A DNA stretch of 64,000 nt from Serpentinimonas barnesii (GCF_000696225.1 NZ_BAWN01000013.1:124001-188000); one strand, 5' to 3'. Shown: positions 1 through 14,302, numbered from the stretch's first letter. The notes: generated from the sequence alone by a model not told the origin. Numbers and translations are program-made.

Positions 1-415
1 CGTCGAGCACGCCGCCAAAACCAAAGTAGGTGTTGACCTTGAAGCGGGTGAAGTTTTCTACCGCCTCTTGCGGGCGCGCCTGCAGGCTGGCGTTGACGAA
101 AGACCAGAAATCGCGCAGGTTGTTGAAGAAATTGTTAACCCCCGTGCGCAGCGGCGAGGGCACGGTGTCGCGGTAGGCCACCGCCAAGGGGCGTGCGATG
201 GTGCGGTCCACGCCGTCGTTGAAGCGCTGCACCTGGCGGTTCAGCGGCTCCAGCGGGTCTTGGGGGTTGGCGTCGGGGCCGGTGGCGCAGCCGCTGAGCA
301 GCAGCAACGCCAGCAGGGCGGCTGGGGCGCCAAGGCGGGCTGAACACAGGCGGGCGGCACCCAAGCTGCCGGTATGGGGCGCAGCCGCCCCGGTTTGGTG
401 TGCAAAAGTTGTCAT
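1..415 (-). CDS. mlaA: MlaA/VacJ outer-membrane lipoprotein, N-terminal part (runs off the window)
   Basis: Only the first 138 codons are present; the rest lies before base 1. The protein opens with a positively charged, hydrophobic signal ending in a lipobox (LLLLSGC, Cys near residue 47), so it should be a lipoprotein. It continues with the family-typical stretch DPLEPLNRQVQRFNDGVD, followed by NNFFNNLRDFWSFVN. MlaA sits in the outer membrane and removes mislocalised phospholipid from the outer leaflet, passing it to MlaC and MlaFEDB. It lies 36 bases after mlaD on the same strand, as in other Burkholderiales mla operons. The start is the ATG at 413-415. Family assignment is firm; the C-terminus is not visible. 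Confidence 0.9.
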   Translation of the reverse strand, partial: MTTFAHQTGAAAPHTGSLGAARLCSARLGAPAALLALLLLSGCATGPDANPQDPLEPLNRQVQRFNDGVDRTIARPLAVAYRDTVPSPLRTGVNNFFNNLRDFWSFVNASLQARPQEAVENFTRFKVNTYFGFGGVLD

Positions 416-451
416 GGTTATCCCTGTGGCTTTCTTCAAATGCAGCGCAGG

Positions 452-952
452 CTACTGCGCACCCGCTCCGCCTTCTCCCCCACCCGCAGCGGCCTCCGGC
501 TCGGCGGCGCGGTTGAACAAAAACTGCCCGATCAGGTTTTCCAGCACGATGGCCGACTGCGTCAGCGTGATGGTGGCCCCATCGGCCAGATTTTCGTCGG
601 CCCCGCCGGGCACGATGCCCACGTACTGCTCACCCAGCAATCCGCTGGTGAGAATCTGGAACGAGCTGTCGCGCGGGAAAGCATAGCGCTGCTCCAGCAC
701 CAGCGTGACGTCGGCCTGAAAAGTCTGGTCGTTGAAGGTGATTTCTTGCACCCGCCCCACCGCCACCCCGGCGCTGCGCACCGTGGCCCCGGCGCGCAGG
801 CCGCCGATGTTGTCAAAGCGCGCCGTCACCTGGTAGGTGGGCTGCCAACTGAGCTGCAACAAATTGGCCGATTGCAGCGACAAAAACAGCAGCGCCAGCG
901 CGCCCAGCAGCACGAACAAACCCACCCACACATCTTTGACCGAGCTTTGCAT
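452..952 (-). CDS. mlaD: MlaD, membrane-anchored MCE-domain lipid-binding subunit of the Mla transporter
   Basis: This 166-residue protein has one N-terminal membrane anchor (about residues 8-28, VGLFVLLGALALLFLSL) and one periplasmic MCE domain. Recognisable MCE segments are FDNIGGLRAGATVRSAGV and SGLLGEQYVGIVPGG. MlaD forms a hexameric ring on the periplasmic face of MlaFEB and holds phospholipid. The C-terminus is Ala/Gly/Glu-rich and probably disordered. The frame stays open far upstream into mlaE, but the ATG at 950-952 gives the usual MQSSVKDVWVG beginning and lies 11 bases from the mlaE stop, so it is taken as the start. Confidence 0.95.
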   Translation of the reverse strand: MQSSVKDVWVGLFVLLGALALLFLSLQSANLLQLSWQPTYQVTARFDNIGGLRAGATVRSAGVAVGRVQEITFNDQTFQADVTLVLEQRYAFPRDSSFQILTSGLLGEQYVGIVPGGADENLADGATITLTQSAIVLENLIGQFLFNRAAEPEAAAGGGEGGAGAQ

Positions 953-963
953 TTGCTTATCCC

Positions 964-1746
964 TTACACGCCAAACATCAGCGCCGTCAGGACGAAGTCC
1001 AGCCCCAGCACCGCCAACGAAGCCATTACCACGGTGCGCGTGGTGGCGCGCGCCACCCCTTCGGGCGTGGGCGTGGCCAAATAGCCCTGCAGCAGCGCGA
1101 TGAAGGTCACCGCCACGCCAAACACCAAGCCTTTGACCAGGCTGTTGCCCACATCGGCCCAGACATCGACCCCATTTTGCATCTGGCCCCAGTAGGCCGC
1201 GCCATCGACGCCCAGCAGCGGCACACCCACCAGCCAGCCACCGAGGATGCCGACCGCGCTGAACACCATCACCAGCACCGGCAGCACGATCACCCCGGCC
1301 CAAAAGCGCGGCGCCAAAATGCGCGCAATCGGGTCAACGGCCATCATCTCCATGGCGCTCAACTGCTCACCGGCTTTCATGAGGCCGATTTCGGCCGTGA
1401 GCGAGGTGCCAGCGCGGCCCGCAAACAGCAGCGCCCCGATCACCGGCCCGAGCTCGCGGATCAGGCTCAGCGCCACCAGCAGCCCCAGCACCTCGGTGGA
1501 GCCAAACTGGTTCAGGATGTAGTAGCCCTGCAGCGCCAGCACAAAGCCCACGAACAGGCCCGAGACGCCGATGATGGCCAGCGAGTAGTTGCCCAAAAAG
1601 TGGATTTGGTCGCGCAGCAGCGCGTAGCGGCGCAGCACCGTGGGCAGCAGCGCAAACAGGCGCAGCAGCAAACGCGCACCAAAGCCCAAGCTGGCCAGCC
1701 ACAGGCGCACCGACAGGCCGATTTGCGACAGCGCTTTTTGCGTCAT
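964..1746 (-). CDS. mlaE: MlaE, ABC permease of the phospholipid-trafficking Mla system
   Basis: This 260-residue integral membrane protein is of the MlaE/PF02405 family. It has about five hydrophobic segments and the hallmark sequences FVGFVLALQGYY, ELGPVIGALLFAGRAGTSL and AEIGLMKAGEQLSAMEMM. It forms the membrane core of the MlaFEDB transporter that moves phospholipids between the inner membrane and MlaC. Its start overlaps the mlaF stop by four bases (ATGA), which implies translational coupling. Length is normal for the family. Confidence 0.96.
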   Translation of the reverse strand: MTQKALSQIGLSVRLWLASLGFGARLLLRLFALLPTVLRRYALLRDQIHFLGNYSLAIIGVSGLFVGFVLALQGYYILNQFGSTEVLGLLVALSLIRELGPVIGALLFAGRAGTSLTAEIGLMKAGEQLSAMEMMAVDPIARILAPRFWAGVIVLPVLVMVFSAVGILGGWLVGVPLLGVDGAAYWGQMQNGVDVWADVGNSLVKGLVFGVAVTFIALLQGYLATPTPEGVARATTRTVVMASLAVLGLDFVLTALMFGV

Positions 1747-2579
1747 GGGCGGCCTCCGCCTGTGGTCGTCGTGCCCAAGCCGTAATCGTCGGCCGCGGAA
1801 GCCGCCGGGTAATGAAAATGCACCGGCCCCTCGGGCTCGGCGTGGATGAACTGGTGCACCAGCGGGTCGCTGCTCTGGCGCACCTGCTCCGGGCTGCCTT
1901 GCGCCGCCACCCGGCCATTGGCCAGCACCACCACGTGGTCGGCAATCGCCAGCGTTTCGTGTACGTCGTGCGAGACCAGCACGCTGGTCAGGCCCATGGC
2001 GTCGTTGAGCTGGCGCACCAGGCGCGCGATGGTGCCCAGCGAGATCGGGTCCAGCCCGGCAAAGGGCTCGTCGTAGAGCACCAGCTCGGGGTCGAGCGCG
2101 ATGGCGCGCGCCAGCGCCACCCGGCGCGCCATGCCGCCCGAGATTTCGGAGGGCATGAGCGCGCGCGCGCCGCGCAAGCCCACGGCGTCGAGCTTCATGA
2201 GCACGATGTCGCGAATCAGCGCTTCGGACAAGCGGGTTTGCTCGCGCAGCGGAAAGGCCACGTTGTCGAACACGTTCAGGTCGGTGAACAAGGCCCCGAA
2301 CTGGAACAGCATGCCCATGCGCCGGCGCACCGCGTACAGGGCCTGGTTGCCCAGTGCGCCCACCTCTTGGCCGTCGAACAGCACCTGCCCCGACTGCGCC
2401 CGCTGCTGGCCGCCGATCAGGCGCAGCAGCGTGGTTTTGCCGCCACCCGAAGCGCCCAGCACCGCCGTGACGCGGCCACGCGGCAGCGCCAGCGATAGGC
2501 CGTCGAGAATGGGGCGCTCGGCGTAGCCAAAGCGCACCGCGTTAAATTGCACCAGCGGGGGTTCTGCAGCGGGGTTCAT
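1743..2579 (-). CDS. mlaF: MlaF, ATPase of the phospholipid ABC transporter
   Basis: This 278-residue ABC ATPase has Walker A GASGGGKT at residues 42-49, the signature SGGMARR near 147, Walker [13 protein letters not shown] and the H-loop residue in LVSHDVHE. The sequence [23 protein letters not shown] is characteristic of MlaF. It powers MlaE and is the first mla gene on this strand. The frame extends about 100 codons upstream without family similarity, so the ATG at 2577-2579 ([12 protein letters not shown]) is preferred. The C-terminal 20 residues (ending TTTTGGGRP) are a low-complexity tail overlapping mlaE. Confidence 0.95.
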   Translation of the reverse strand: MNPAAEPPLVQFNAVRFGYAERPILDGLSLALPRGRVTAVLGASGGGKTTLLRLIGGQQRAQSGQVLFDGQEVGALGNQALYAVRRRMGMLFQFGALFTDLNVFDNVAFPLREQTRLSEALIRDIVLMKLDAVGLRGARALMPSEISGGMARRVALARAIALDPELVLYDEPFAGLDPISLGTIARLVRQLNDAMGLTSVLVSHDVHETLAIADHVVVLANGRVAAQGSPEQVRQSSDPLVHQFIHAEPEGPVHFHYPAASAADDYGLGTTTTGGGRP

Positions 2580-2682
2580 GCAAGGGGTGGGCCGTGTGGC
2601 ACCAGAGCGGTGATCATAAGGGAAAGCCCCAGCCCAGCCCAGCCCGCCGATCATCCCAATGCCTAAGCGCACCGGGCCGCTC

Positions 2683-4158
2683 TCAGCGTGGCAAGTCCGA
2701 ATGCCCCATGAGGTATTCATCCACCGCCCGCGCCGCCTGCCGCCCTTCGCGGATGGCCCACACCACCAGCGACTGGCCGCGCCGCATGTCACCCGCAGCA
2801 AAGACCTTGGCCACGTTGGTGGCGTAGCCGCCGCTGGCCTCGGTGTGGGCGCGGGCGTTGCCGCGCGCGTCTTTCTCGACCCCAAAAGCCTCCAACACCG
2901 GGGCCAGCGGGTGCGTAAAGCCCATCGCCAGCAGCACCAGATCGGCCTTGTGCTGCTGCTCGGTGCCGGGGATTTCGACCAGCTTGCCGCCCTGCAGCTC
3001 CACTTGCACCGTGGTCAGGCCGGTGAGCTTGCCCTTGCTGCCCGTAAAGGCCTTGGTCGAAATGGCGAAGGCGCGCTCGCAGCCCTCTTGGTGGCTGGAA
3101 CTGGTGCGCAGCTTGATCGGCCAATAGGGCCAGGTGAGGCTGCGGTCTTCCTGCTCGGGCGGCATGGGCAGCACCTCAAACTGGGTCACGCTGGCGGCAC
3201 CGTGGCGGCGGCTGGTGCCCACGCAGTCGCTCCCAGTGTCGCCCCCGCCTATGACGATCACGTGCTTGCCCTCGGCGCGGATTGGCTTTTTCAGCTTGTC
3301 GCCGGCGTTGACCTTGTTTTGCTGCGGCAAAAACTCCATCGCAAAATGCACCCCGTCGAGCTCGCGCCCCGGCACCGGCAGGTCGCGGCTTTGTTCGCTG
3401 CCGCCGCACAGCAGCACGGCGTCAAAGTCGGCTTGCAACTGCGCGGCGCTGATGCTGCGCTTGGCCTCGTTTTGCACCTTGGCCCCCGGGCCTTCGCTCG
3501 GCATGGCCCCGACCAGCACGCCGGTCTCGAAGCGCACCCCTTCGGCCTGCAATTGCGCCACCCGGCGCTCGATGTGCGATTTTTCCAGCTTAAAGTCGGG
3601 GATGCCGTAGCGCAGCAGGCCGCCCACGCGCTCGTTCTTCTCGAACACCGTCACGGCGTGGCCCGCGCGCGCGAGCTGCTGCGCCGCTGCCAGCCCGGCC
3701 GGGCCGGAGCCGACAATGGCTACCGACTTGCCACTGGCCTTGGCCGCCACCTGCGGCTGCACCCAGCCCTGCTCCCAGGCGCGGTCGATGATGGCGTGCT
3801 CGATCGACTTGATGCCCACCGCGTCGCCGTTCACGTACAGGGTGCAGGCGCTTTCGCAGGGGGCCGGGCAGATGCGGCCGGTGAACTCGGGAAAGTTGTT
3901 GGTGCTGTGCAACACCGCGCTGGCGTTTTTCCAGTCGTCGCGATAGACCAGATCGTTGAAATCGGGGATCACGTTGTTGACCGGGCAGCCGTTGTTGCAA
4001 AAGGGGGTGCCGCAGTCCATGCAGCGCGCCCCTTGCTGGCGCGCCTGCGCGGCGTCCAGCCCGATGACGAATTCTTTGTAGTGCGTCAGGCGCTCAGGCA
4101 CCGGTTTGTAGCCCTCTTCGAGGCGCTCAAACTCCATGAAGCCGGTGATTTTTCCCAT
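2683..4158 (-). CDS. gltD: glutamate synthase (NADPH) small subunit
   Basis: This 491-residue beta subunit feeds electrons from NADPH to GltB, so that glutamine plus 2-oxoglutarate gives two glutamates. The N-terminal iron-sulphur cysteines are visible as [13 protein letters not shown] and CPAPCESAC (about residues 46-108). Two dinucleotide-binding folds follow: [11 protein letters not shown] for FAD near residue 152 and GGGDTGSDC for NADPH near 305. The closing [17 protein letters not shown] is typical of the family. It lies 30 bases after gltB on the same strand. Full length. Confidence 0.98.
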   Translation of the reverse strand: MGKITGFMEFERLEEGYKPVPERLTHYKEFVIGLDAAQARQQGARCMDCGTPFCNNGCPVNNVIPDFNDLVYRDDWKNASAVLHSTNNFPEFTGRICPAPCESACTLYVNGDAVGIKSIEHAIIDRAWEQGWVQPQVAAKASGKSVAIVGSGPAGLAAAQQLARAGHAVTVFEKNERVGGLLRYGIPDFKLEKSHIERRVAQLQAEGVRFETGVLVGAMPSEGPGAKVQNEAKRSISAAQLQADFDAVLLCGGSEQSRDLPVPGRELDGVHFAMEFLPQQNKVNAGDKLKKPIRAEGKHVIVIGGGDTGSDCVGTSRRHGAASVTQFEVLPMPPEQEDRSLTWPYWPIKLRTSSSHQEGCERAFAISTKAFTGSKGKLTGLTTVQVELQGGKLVEIPGTEQQHKADLVLLAMGFTHPLAPVLEAFGVEKDARGNARAHTEASGGYATNVAKVFAAGDMRRGQSLVVWAIREGRQAARAVDEYLMGHSDLPR

Positions 4159-4188
4159 GATGGCAGTTCCTTGTATGCGGGTTGCGGC

Positions 4189-8934
<4,746 letters not shown>

Positions 8935-9270
8935 GGCCGGCTCCTGATGCGGTGAAAAAGGATTGCTAGCTTAGCCGAAATAGGCGCGGCTGCCAAGCCC
9001 AATAATTGGGGTCAGACCCCATTTAGTTGCAGACAAGCACATCATCAATATAATTGGGGACAGATTTAAAAGTGCTAAGCACCCAAGTGCAGGGCCACGC
9101 CGCCATGGCCGAGCTGCGCTGGCTGTCAAGCGCTGAAGCAGGTATGTGATCGCCGGCGAGCCCAAGATCAAAACCTTCATCAAGGAACGGGGCCTATGAA
9201 CACCACGGCTGAAACCCTCATCTGCCCCCGGCGGCCACGCCCGGGTCGAGGTGCGGCCGGAGCGGACTCC
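8935..9270. other. 336-base gene-free gap between gltB and ntrC
   Basis: The stretch is AT-richer than its surroundings in its first half. It must hold the gltB promoter, though I could not place -35/-10 elements with confidence. It also carries the inverted-repeat remnant listed separately. From 9144 a short open stretch (GTG start, reading VIAGEPKIKTFIKERGL, then stop) looks like the tail end of a lost gene, but nothing upstream in frame supports it. No intact gene was found in it. Confidence 0.5.
9007..9070. repeat. degenerate repeat with palindrome TGGGGTCAGACCCCA and TGGGGACAGATTTAAA
   Basis: Bases 9007-9021 form a perfect 7+1+7 palindrome. Bases 9055-9070 read TGGGGACAGATTTAAA. In many proteobacteria very similar strings flank REP-associated tyrosine transposases (IS200-like Y1 family), so this is probably a remnant of such an element. 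No transposase frame remains nearby. Recognition rests on memory of the motif, not on a search. Confidence 0.45.
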
Positions 9271-10800
9271 CTAGCCCAAGCCCAGCTCCTGCAGTTTGCG
9301 CGTCAGGGTGTTGCGCCCGATGCCGAGCTGCTGCGCCGCCTCGATGCGCCGGCCGTGGGTGTGCGCCAGCGCGGCTTCGAGCAACTGGGCCTCAAAGCGG
9401 CGCAGCAGGGCGTCCCAGACCTCGTTGCGCCCGGCCTGCAACAGCGCGTGGGCCTCGGCATACAGGTCGGCTTCCCAAGTGGGCGGGCCCGCGCTGGCCG
9501 CTGGGGCCGCTGGGGCCGCAGTGGCAGCGGCGCCCGGGGCCGCATCAAACCCTGCCACCGCTGGCGCAGCGGGTGCGCTTGATGTGGACGGGGCCACAGG
9601 GGCCAGCGCAACGCCACCCCCTGCGGCTGGCAGGCCCACGGCTTGCAGCACCTCGGGTGGCAAGTCCTTGCGCTCCACCACCTGGGCCGGCGCCATGACG
9701 GTGATCCAGTGGCAGATGTTCTCCAACTGGCGCACATTGCCCGGAAACGGAAATTCGGCCAGCGCGTGCAGGGCCGGGGTGCTGATGCGCTTGGCTTCGA
9801 CCCCGAGCTGCTTGGCGCTTTGCTGCAAGAAATGGCGCGTCAGCAGCGGCACGTCTTCGCGCCGTTCGCGCAGCGGCGGCAGACGCAGGCGGATGACGTT
9901 GAGGCGGTGCAGCAAATCTTCCCTAAAGGCGCCCTCGCGCACCCGCTGCTCCAGGTTTTGGTGCGTGGCGGCGATCACGCGCACCTGCGACTTGACGGCG
10001 CTGTGGCCGCCGACGCGGTAGAACTGGCCGTCCGAGAGCACCCGCAGCAAGCGGGTTTGCAGCTCAAAAGGCATGTCGCCGATTTCGTCCAGGAACAAGG
10101 TGCCGCCCTCGGCCTGCTCGAAGCGGCCACGGCGCATGGTTTGGGCGCCGGTAAAGGCCCCGCGCTCGTGCCCAAACAGCTCGCTCTCGAGCAGGTCTTT
10201 GGGGATGGCAGCGGTGTTGATGGCCACAAAGGGCCCACGCGCACGCGATGAATGCTTGTGCAGCGCGCGCGCCACCAGCTCTTTGCCGGTGCCCGATTCG
10301 CCCGTGATCATGACCGTGACCAGGCTTTGCGACAAACGCCCGATAGCCCGAAACACGTCTTGCATCGCGCCGGCCTGGCCGAGCATCTCGGGCGCTGCGT
10401 CTGCGCCCTCCTCGGCCACCTGCTCGCGCTGGCTCTCTTGCATGGCGCGGCGGATCAGATCCACCGCCGCCGTCAGGTCGAAGGGCTTGGGCAGGTACTC
10501 GAAGGCACCGCCCTGGAACGAGGCCACGGCGCTGTCGAGGTCGGAATAGGCGGTCATGATGATGACGGGCAGGCCCGGCACGCGCTGCTTGACCTGTTGC
10601 AGCAAATCCAGCCCGCTGCCCCCCGGCATGCGGATGTCGCTCACCAGCACCTGCGGGCCGGCGTCGTCACCGGCCAGCAGCGCCTCGATCACCTCGCGCG
10701 GCTGGCTGAAGCTGCGCGTGGGCAGGCCCTCGCGTTGCAGCGCTTTTTCGAGCACGAAGCGGATCGACTGGTCGTCGTCCACTATCCAGATGGGTTTCAT
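9271..10800 (-). CDS. glnG: NtrC (GlnG), sigma-54-dependent nitrogen response regulator
   Basis: This 509-residue regulator is activated by phosphorylation at Asp55 (VLVSDIRMPGGSG) by NtrB under nitrogen limitation. Its order is receiver domain (1-120), AAA+ sigma-54 activation domain (Walker A GESGTGKE near 175, the sigma-54 contact loop GAFTGA, about 150-385), then a long Ala/Pro-rich linker and a C-terminal Fis-type helix-turn-helix (RRIEAAQQLGIGRNTLTRKL). The ATG at 10798-10800 gives the canonical start MKPIWIVDDD. It follows ntrB by 77 bases. NtrC boxes upstream of glnA in this window are obvious targets. The linker is unusually rich in alanine. Confidence 0.97.
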   Translation of the reverse strand: MKPIWIVDDDQSIRFVLEKALQREGLPTRSFSQPREVIEALLAGDDAGPQVLVSDIRMPGGSGLDLLQQVKQRVPGLPVIIMTAYSDLDSAVASFQGGAFEYLPKPFDLTAAVDLIRRAMQESQREQVAEEGADAAPEMLGQAGAMQDVFRAIGRLSQSLVTVMITGESGTGKELVARALHKHSSRARGPFVAINTAAIPKDLLESELFGHERGAFTGAQTMRRGRFEQAEGGTLFLDEIGDMPFELQTRLLRVLSDGQFYRVGGHSAVKSQVRVIAATHQNLEQRVREGAFREDLLHRLNVIRLRLPPLRERREDVPLLTRHFLQQSAKQLGVEAKRISTPALHALAEFPFPGNVRQLENICHWITVMAPAQVVERKDLPPEVLQAVGLPAAGGGVALAPVAPSTSSAPAAPAVAGFDAAPGAAATAAPAAPAASAGPPTWEADLYAEAHALLQAGRNEVWDALLRRFEAQLLEAALAHTHGRRIEAAQQLGIGRNTLTRKLQELGLG

Positions 10801-10877
10801 GCCTGCGTTCCTTTGCGGGTGTCTGCGCCGTCTGCTGGCCCTGTTGCCCCATGGCCCTGCGCAAGTGGGAGCCGGGC

Positions 10878-11969
10878 TCAGGGCAGCGGAATGAGCAGTT
10901 TGAAATCGGTCCGGCCCGGCACGCTGTCGCATTCAATCAGACCGTGGTGCTGCTGCACGATGGTTTGTGCCAACGTCAGCCCCAGGCCACAGCCGCCTTC
11001 GCGCCCCGATACCAGGGGGTAGAAGATGCGGTCTTTGATCGCTTCGGGCACGCCGGGCCCGTTGTCAATCACATGCAATTCCAATGCCAATCGGTAACGC
11101 TGGCGACCAAAAGTGACTTGGCGCAGCGCCCGGGTGCGCAGCACGATCTCGGCGTCGCCTGCGGCCCGGCGCGCTTGCAGGGCTTGGGCGGCGTTTTGCA
11201 CCAAATTGAGCACGGCCTGGATGAGCTGCTCGCGGTCGCCGCGAAACTCGGGGATCGAGGGGTCGTAATCGCGCCGCACGCGCAAGCCGCGCGGGTATTC
11301 GGCCAAGACCAGCGCCCGCACCCGCTCGCAAACCTCGTGGATATTGACCTCATCGACCACCCGGGCGCGCCGATGCGGCGCCAACAAGCGGTCGACCAAG
11401 GCCTGCAGGCGGTCGGCTTCGTGGATGATGACCTGGGCGTATTCGGCCAATTCGCGGGCATCGGGCTCGAGTTGCAGCAACTGCGCCGCGCCCCGGATGC
11501 CGCCGAGCGGGTTTTTGATTTCGTGCGCCAGGTTGCGGATCAGCTCTTTGTTGGCGTGCGCCTGTTCGTGCAGGCGTTGTTCGCGTTCTAGGCGCGTTTG
11601 CTGCTCCAGCGGCAGCAGCTCCACCACCAGCTCGCCGCCGTGCTCAGATTTGGCCAGCACCACGTGCACCGGCAGCGGCTCGTTGTTGAGGCGCTGCAAC
11701 CTGGCGTCGTAGCGGATGACGGCGTATTCGTGGCTGACGGCGCCCTGGATGGCGTTTTGCAGCAGGTTGGGCTCGCTGAACCAGTCGGCCAAGGCCAGCC
11801 CGGTCAGGCTGCGCCTGGACAAGCCGATGGCGTCTTCGAGCGCGTTGTTGGCAAAGCGGATGGCGCCCGCCGCATCGATCACTGACACCAAGGTGGCCAG
11901 CCGGTCAAGCGCCTGGTATTGCGGCCCATGGCACGCGGCGGGTGCAGGGTGCTGCCGTGGGGCCGTCAT
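10878..11969 (-). CDS. glnL: NtrB (GlnL), nitrogen-regulation sensor histidine kinase
   Basis: This 363-residue soluble kinase/phosphatase acts on NtrC and has no membrane segments. A PAS domain fills about residues 20-110. The phospho-acceptor is His149 in NLAHEIKNPLGG, and the ATP-binding HATPase_c domain shows an N-box NLVQNAAQAL and the glycine motif GREGGCGLGLTLAQ. The protein is expected to be controlled by PII. It sits between the small coiled-coil gene and ntrC, all on one strand with glnA. Confidence 0.96.
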   Translation of the reverse strand: MTAPRQHPAPAACHGPQYQALDRLATLVSVIDAAGAIRFANNALEDAIGLSRRSLTGLALADWFSEPNLLQNAIQGAVSHEYAVIRYDARLQRLNNEPLPVHVVLAKSEHGGELVVELLPLEQQTRLEREQRLHEQAHANKELIRNLAHEIKNPLGGIRGAAQLLQLEPDARELAEYAQVIIHEADRLQALVDRLLAPHRRARVVDEVNIHEVCERVRALVLAEYPRGLRVRRDYDPSIPEFRGDREQLIQAVLNLVQNAAQALQARRAAGDAEIVLRTRALRQVTFGRQRYRLALELHVIDNGPGVPEAIKDRIFYPLVSGREGGCGLGLTLAQTIVQQHHGLIECDSVPGRTDFKLLIPLP

Positions 11970-11978
11970 GGGCAGGGC

Positions 11979-12629
11979 TTAGCGCATGGGCGCCGGCGCC
12001 GGGGGCAGTGCGATGAACTGCCCGGCAGCGGCACCCGCCGTAGAACCGGTCGCAGGTCTGGGCACCGACCCGGCCGCTGCGGGCAGCGCTGATGCCGGCG
12101 CTGCGGGCAGGCGGGCCAGCTCGCGCTCGATCGCCGTCACGTCGCCTTGTGCGCGATCGAGCCGGCGGCGCAGCTCTTCGGTGCGTTCTTGCAAGCGCGC
12201 TGCGTCGCCGCGCTCGTGGGGCAGCGGCTGTGGCCGGCCTTGGTTGAATTCGGCTTGCAGCTCGCGCACCCGCTCTTGGGCGCGGCGCAGTTCGGTCTCT
12301 AAAATGAGGCGGGCATCGCGGTCGCGCGCCTGCTGCTCGGTGCGATCGACGCGCTGACTGGGGGGGCGCTCGGCGCTGGTGGCGGGCGTGCGCGGGGCGG
12401 CGCTGGAGGAGGCTGCGCCCGGTGTCGGGGCGGCTGCAGGCCGGCGCCCCTCGACGATGCTCAGGTTGCCGCCTTGCAGCAAACGGCAGCCGCGCGCTTC
12501 GGGGCGCTCGCCCGGTTGGTTGGTGTACTCGTTGCCGCAGCGCCAGATTTGGCTCTGCGCCAACGCCGGCGCCGGCAACAGCACGGCCGCAGCCGCCCCT
12601 AGCAGCAGCCACATCCCACGCGCACCCAT
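11979..12629 (-). CDS. periplasmic coiled-coil protein of unknown function in the glnA-ntrBC operon
   Basis: A signal peptide (MGARGMWLLLGAAAAVLLPAP) is followed by a short cysteine-bearing segment, QIWRCGNEYTNQPGERPEA, which resembles DUF4124-like domains. An Arg/Glu-rich coiled coil of about 70 residues comes next (EQQARDRDARLILETELRRA onward), then an Ala/Pro-rich tail. The product is 216 residues if it begins at the ATG at 12627-12629, which has AGG six bases upstream. An earlier ATG at 12651-12653 would add eight residues. Similar genes sit between glnA and ntrB in related bacteria, but the function is unknown to me. It ends 9 bases before ntrB. Confidence 0.75.
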   Translation of the reverse strand: MGARGMWLLLGAAAAVLLPAPALAQSQIWRCGNEYTNQPGERPEARGCRLLQGGNLSIVEGRRPAAAPTPGAASSSAAPRTPATSAERPPSQRVDRTEQQARDRDARLILETELRRAQERVRELQAEFNQGRPQPLPHERGDAARLQERTEELRRRLDRAQGDVTAIERELARLPAAPASALPAAAGSVPRPATGSTAGAAAGQFIALPPAPAPMR

Positions 12630-12695
12630 ATTCGACCTAGCCTTGTGCATCATGGGGCCATGATAGCAGCAGCGCCCCCAAACCGCAGGCACGAA

Positions 12696-12716
12696 GCCCC
12701 CCGAACGCGAGGGGGC
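12696..12716 (-). terminator. possible attenuator hairpin after glnA
   Basis: GCCCCC and GGGGGC pair across a nine-base loop between the glnA stop and the next gene on the same strand. No T-run follows on the transcribed strand, so an intrinsic terminator is unlikely. It could instead be a partial terminator or an RNA-stabilising stem that lowers ntrBC relative to glnA. Confidence 0.3.
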
Positions 12717-12745
12717 GGCGACGGCACAGCGGCAACGGCAGCGCT

Positions 12746-14161
12746 TTAGTTGCTGAAGTAGAGGTCGAACTCGGTCGGGGTGACTTCGACCCGGGCCCGC
12801 GTGACTTCGCCCATCTTCAGCTCGATGTAGGCATCGAGCATGGAGTCGGTGAAGACACCACCCTTGGTCAGGAAGGCGCGGTCTTGGTCGAGGTAGCCCA
12901 GCGCCTGGTCGAGGCTGTGGCAGACCGTGGGCACCAGCTTGTCCTCTTCGGGCGGCAGGTGGTAGAGGTCTTTGGTGGCGGCTTCGCCGGGGTGGATTTT
13001 GTTTTCCACGCCGTCCAGGCCGGCCATGAGCAGCGCCGCAAAGCACAGGTAGGGGTTGGCCAGCGGATCGGGGAAGCGCGCTTCCACGCGCCGCCCTTTG
13101 GGGTTGGCCACGTAGGGGATGCGGATCGAGGCCGAGCGGTTTTTGGCCGAATACGCCAGCTTGACCGGGGCCTCGAAGTGCGGCACCAGGCGCTTGTAGC
13201 TGTTGGTGCCGGGGTTGGTGATGGCGTTGAGCGCGCGCGCGTGCTTGATGATGCCGCCGATGTAGTAGAGCGCAAAGTCGCTCAGGCCGGCGTAGCCGTC
13301 ACCGGCAAACAGGTTTTTGCCGCCTTTCCAGACCGACTGGTGCACGTGCATGCCGCTGCCGTTGTCGCCGTGGTAGGGCTTGGGCATGAAGGTGGCGGTT
13401 TTGCCGTAGCTGTTGGCCACGTTCCAGACCACGTACTTGAGGTTTTGCGTCCAGTCGGCGCGCTCGACCAAGGTAGAGAACTTGGTGCCGATCTCGCACT
13501 GGCCGGCCCCAGCCACTTCGTGGTGAAAGACCTCGACCGGAATGCCCAGCGATTCGAGGATGAGCGACATTTCGGCGCGCATATCGTGCGTGCTGTCCAC
13601 CGGGGGCACCGGGAAGTAGCCGCCTTTGGTGCGCGGGCGGTGGCCGCGGTTGCCGCCTTCGAGCTTGGTGCCGGTGTTCCAGGGGGCCTCGTACTCTTCG
13701 ATTTCGTAGAAGCTGCGGCCCGGCTCGGTGCTCCAGCGCACGTTGTCGAACAGGAAGAACTCGGGCTCGGGGCCGAAGTAGGCGGTGTCGCCCAAGCCAG
13801 AGGCTTTGAGGTAGGCTTCGGCGCGGCGGGCGATCGAGCGCGGGTCGCGGTCGTAGGCCTTGCCGTCGCTGGGCTCGACCACGTCGCACTGCAAAAAGAG
13901 CGTGGTTTCTTCAAAGAACGGGTCGATCTGGGCCGTGTTCGGGTCCGGCATGAGCAGCATGTCGGAGGCTTCGATGCCCTTCCAGCCCGCGATGGAGGAG
14001 CCATCGAAGGCGTGGCCCGAGCTGAACTTGTCTTCGTCGAAATGCGAGATCGGCACCGTTACGTGCTGCTCTTTGCCACGGGTGTCGGTGAAGCGGAAAT
14101 CAACGAACTTGACTTCGTTGTCTTGCACCATGCTCATCACGTCGGCGACGCTTTTGCCCAT
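12746..14161 (-). CDS. glnA: glutamine synthetase type I
   Basis: This 471-residue enzyme makes glutamine from glutamate, ammonia and ATP. Visible signatures are the N-terminal [26 protein letters not shown], the metal/ATP-binding [10 protein letters not shown], and [11 protein letters not shown]. The adenylylation site is the Tyr in [13 protein letters not shown] near residue 399, so activity is probably controlled by GlnE/PII. The start ATG has GGAG eight bases upstream. The sigma-54 promoter and two NtrC boxes lie just upstream, and the ntrBC genes follow on the same strand. Confidence 0.99.
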   Translation of the reverse strand: MGKSVADVMSMVQDNEVKFVDFRFTDTRGKEQHVTVPISHFDEDKFSSGHAFDGSSIAGWKGIEASDMLLMPDPNTAQIDPFFEETTLFLQCDVVEPSDGKAYDRDPRSIARRAEAYLKASGLGDTAYFGPEPEFFLFDNVRWSTEPGRSFYEIEEYEAPWNTGTKLEGGNRGHRPRTKGGYFPVPPVDSTHDMRAEMSLILESLGIPVEVFHHEVAGAGQCEIGTKFSTLVERADWTQNLKYVVWNVANSYGKTATFMPKPYHGDNGSGMHVHQSVWKGGKNLFAGDGYAGLSDFALYYIGGIIKHARALNAITNPGTNSYKRLVPHFEAPVKLAYSAKNRSASIRIPYVANPKGRRVEARFPDPLANPYLCFAALLMAGLDGVENKIHPGEAATKDLYHLPPEEDKLVPTVCHSLDQALGYLDQDRAFLTKGGVFTDSMLDAYIELKMGEVTRARVEVTPTEFDLYFSN

Positions 14162-14213
14162 CTTGAATTCTCCGGTTGCATTGAAAGGGGTTGGAAATCG
14201 GTGCCCAGTTTAT

Positions 14214-14229
14214 AGCAGCAAGTGTGCCA
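14214..14229 (-). promoter_or_regulatory. sigma-54 promoter of glnA
   Basis: Read on the minus strand, the bases are TGGCAC-ACTTG-CTGCT. This is a perfect -24 element and a -12 element one base off TTGCT, with the required GG-N10-GC spacing. Transcription would start near 14202, about 40 bases before the glnA ATG. Two NtrC boxes stand at about -109 and -132. Confidence 0.85.
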
Positions 14230-14302
14230 GCTTGGTGACACGCCAGCGCGCCGTGCGGTGCGCACTGACAAAAAAGGGGGCTGCTCCCGCGCCTGCCAGA
14301 TA

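Noticed and set aside
8971-9183. Possible 70-residue protein in the gltB-ntrC gap
   Set aside because: No ribosome site or family similarity, and it runs through the repeat remnant.
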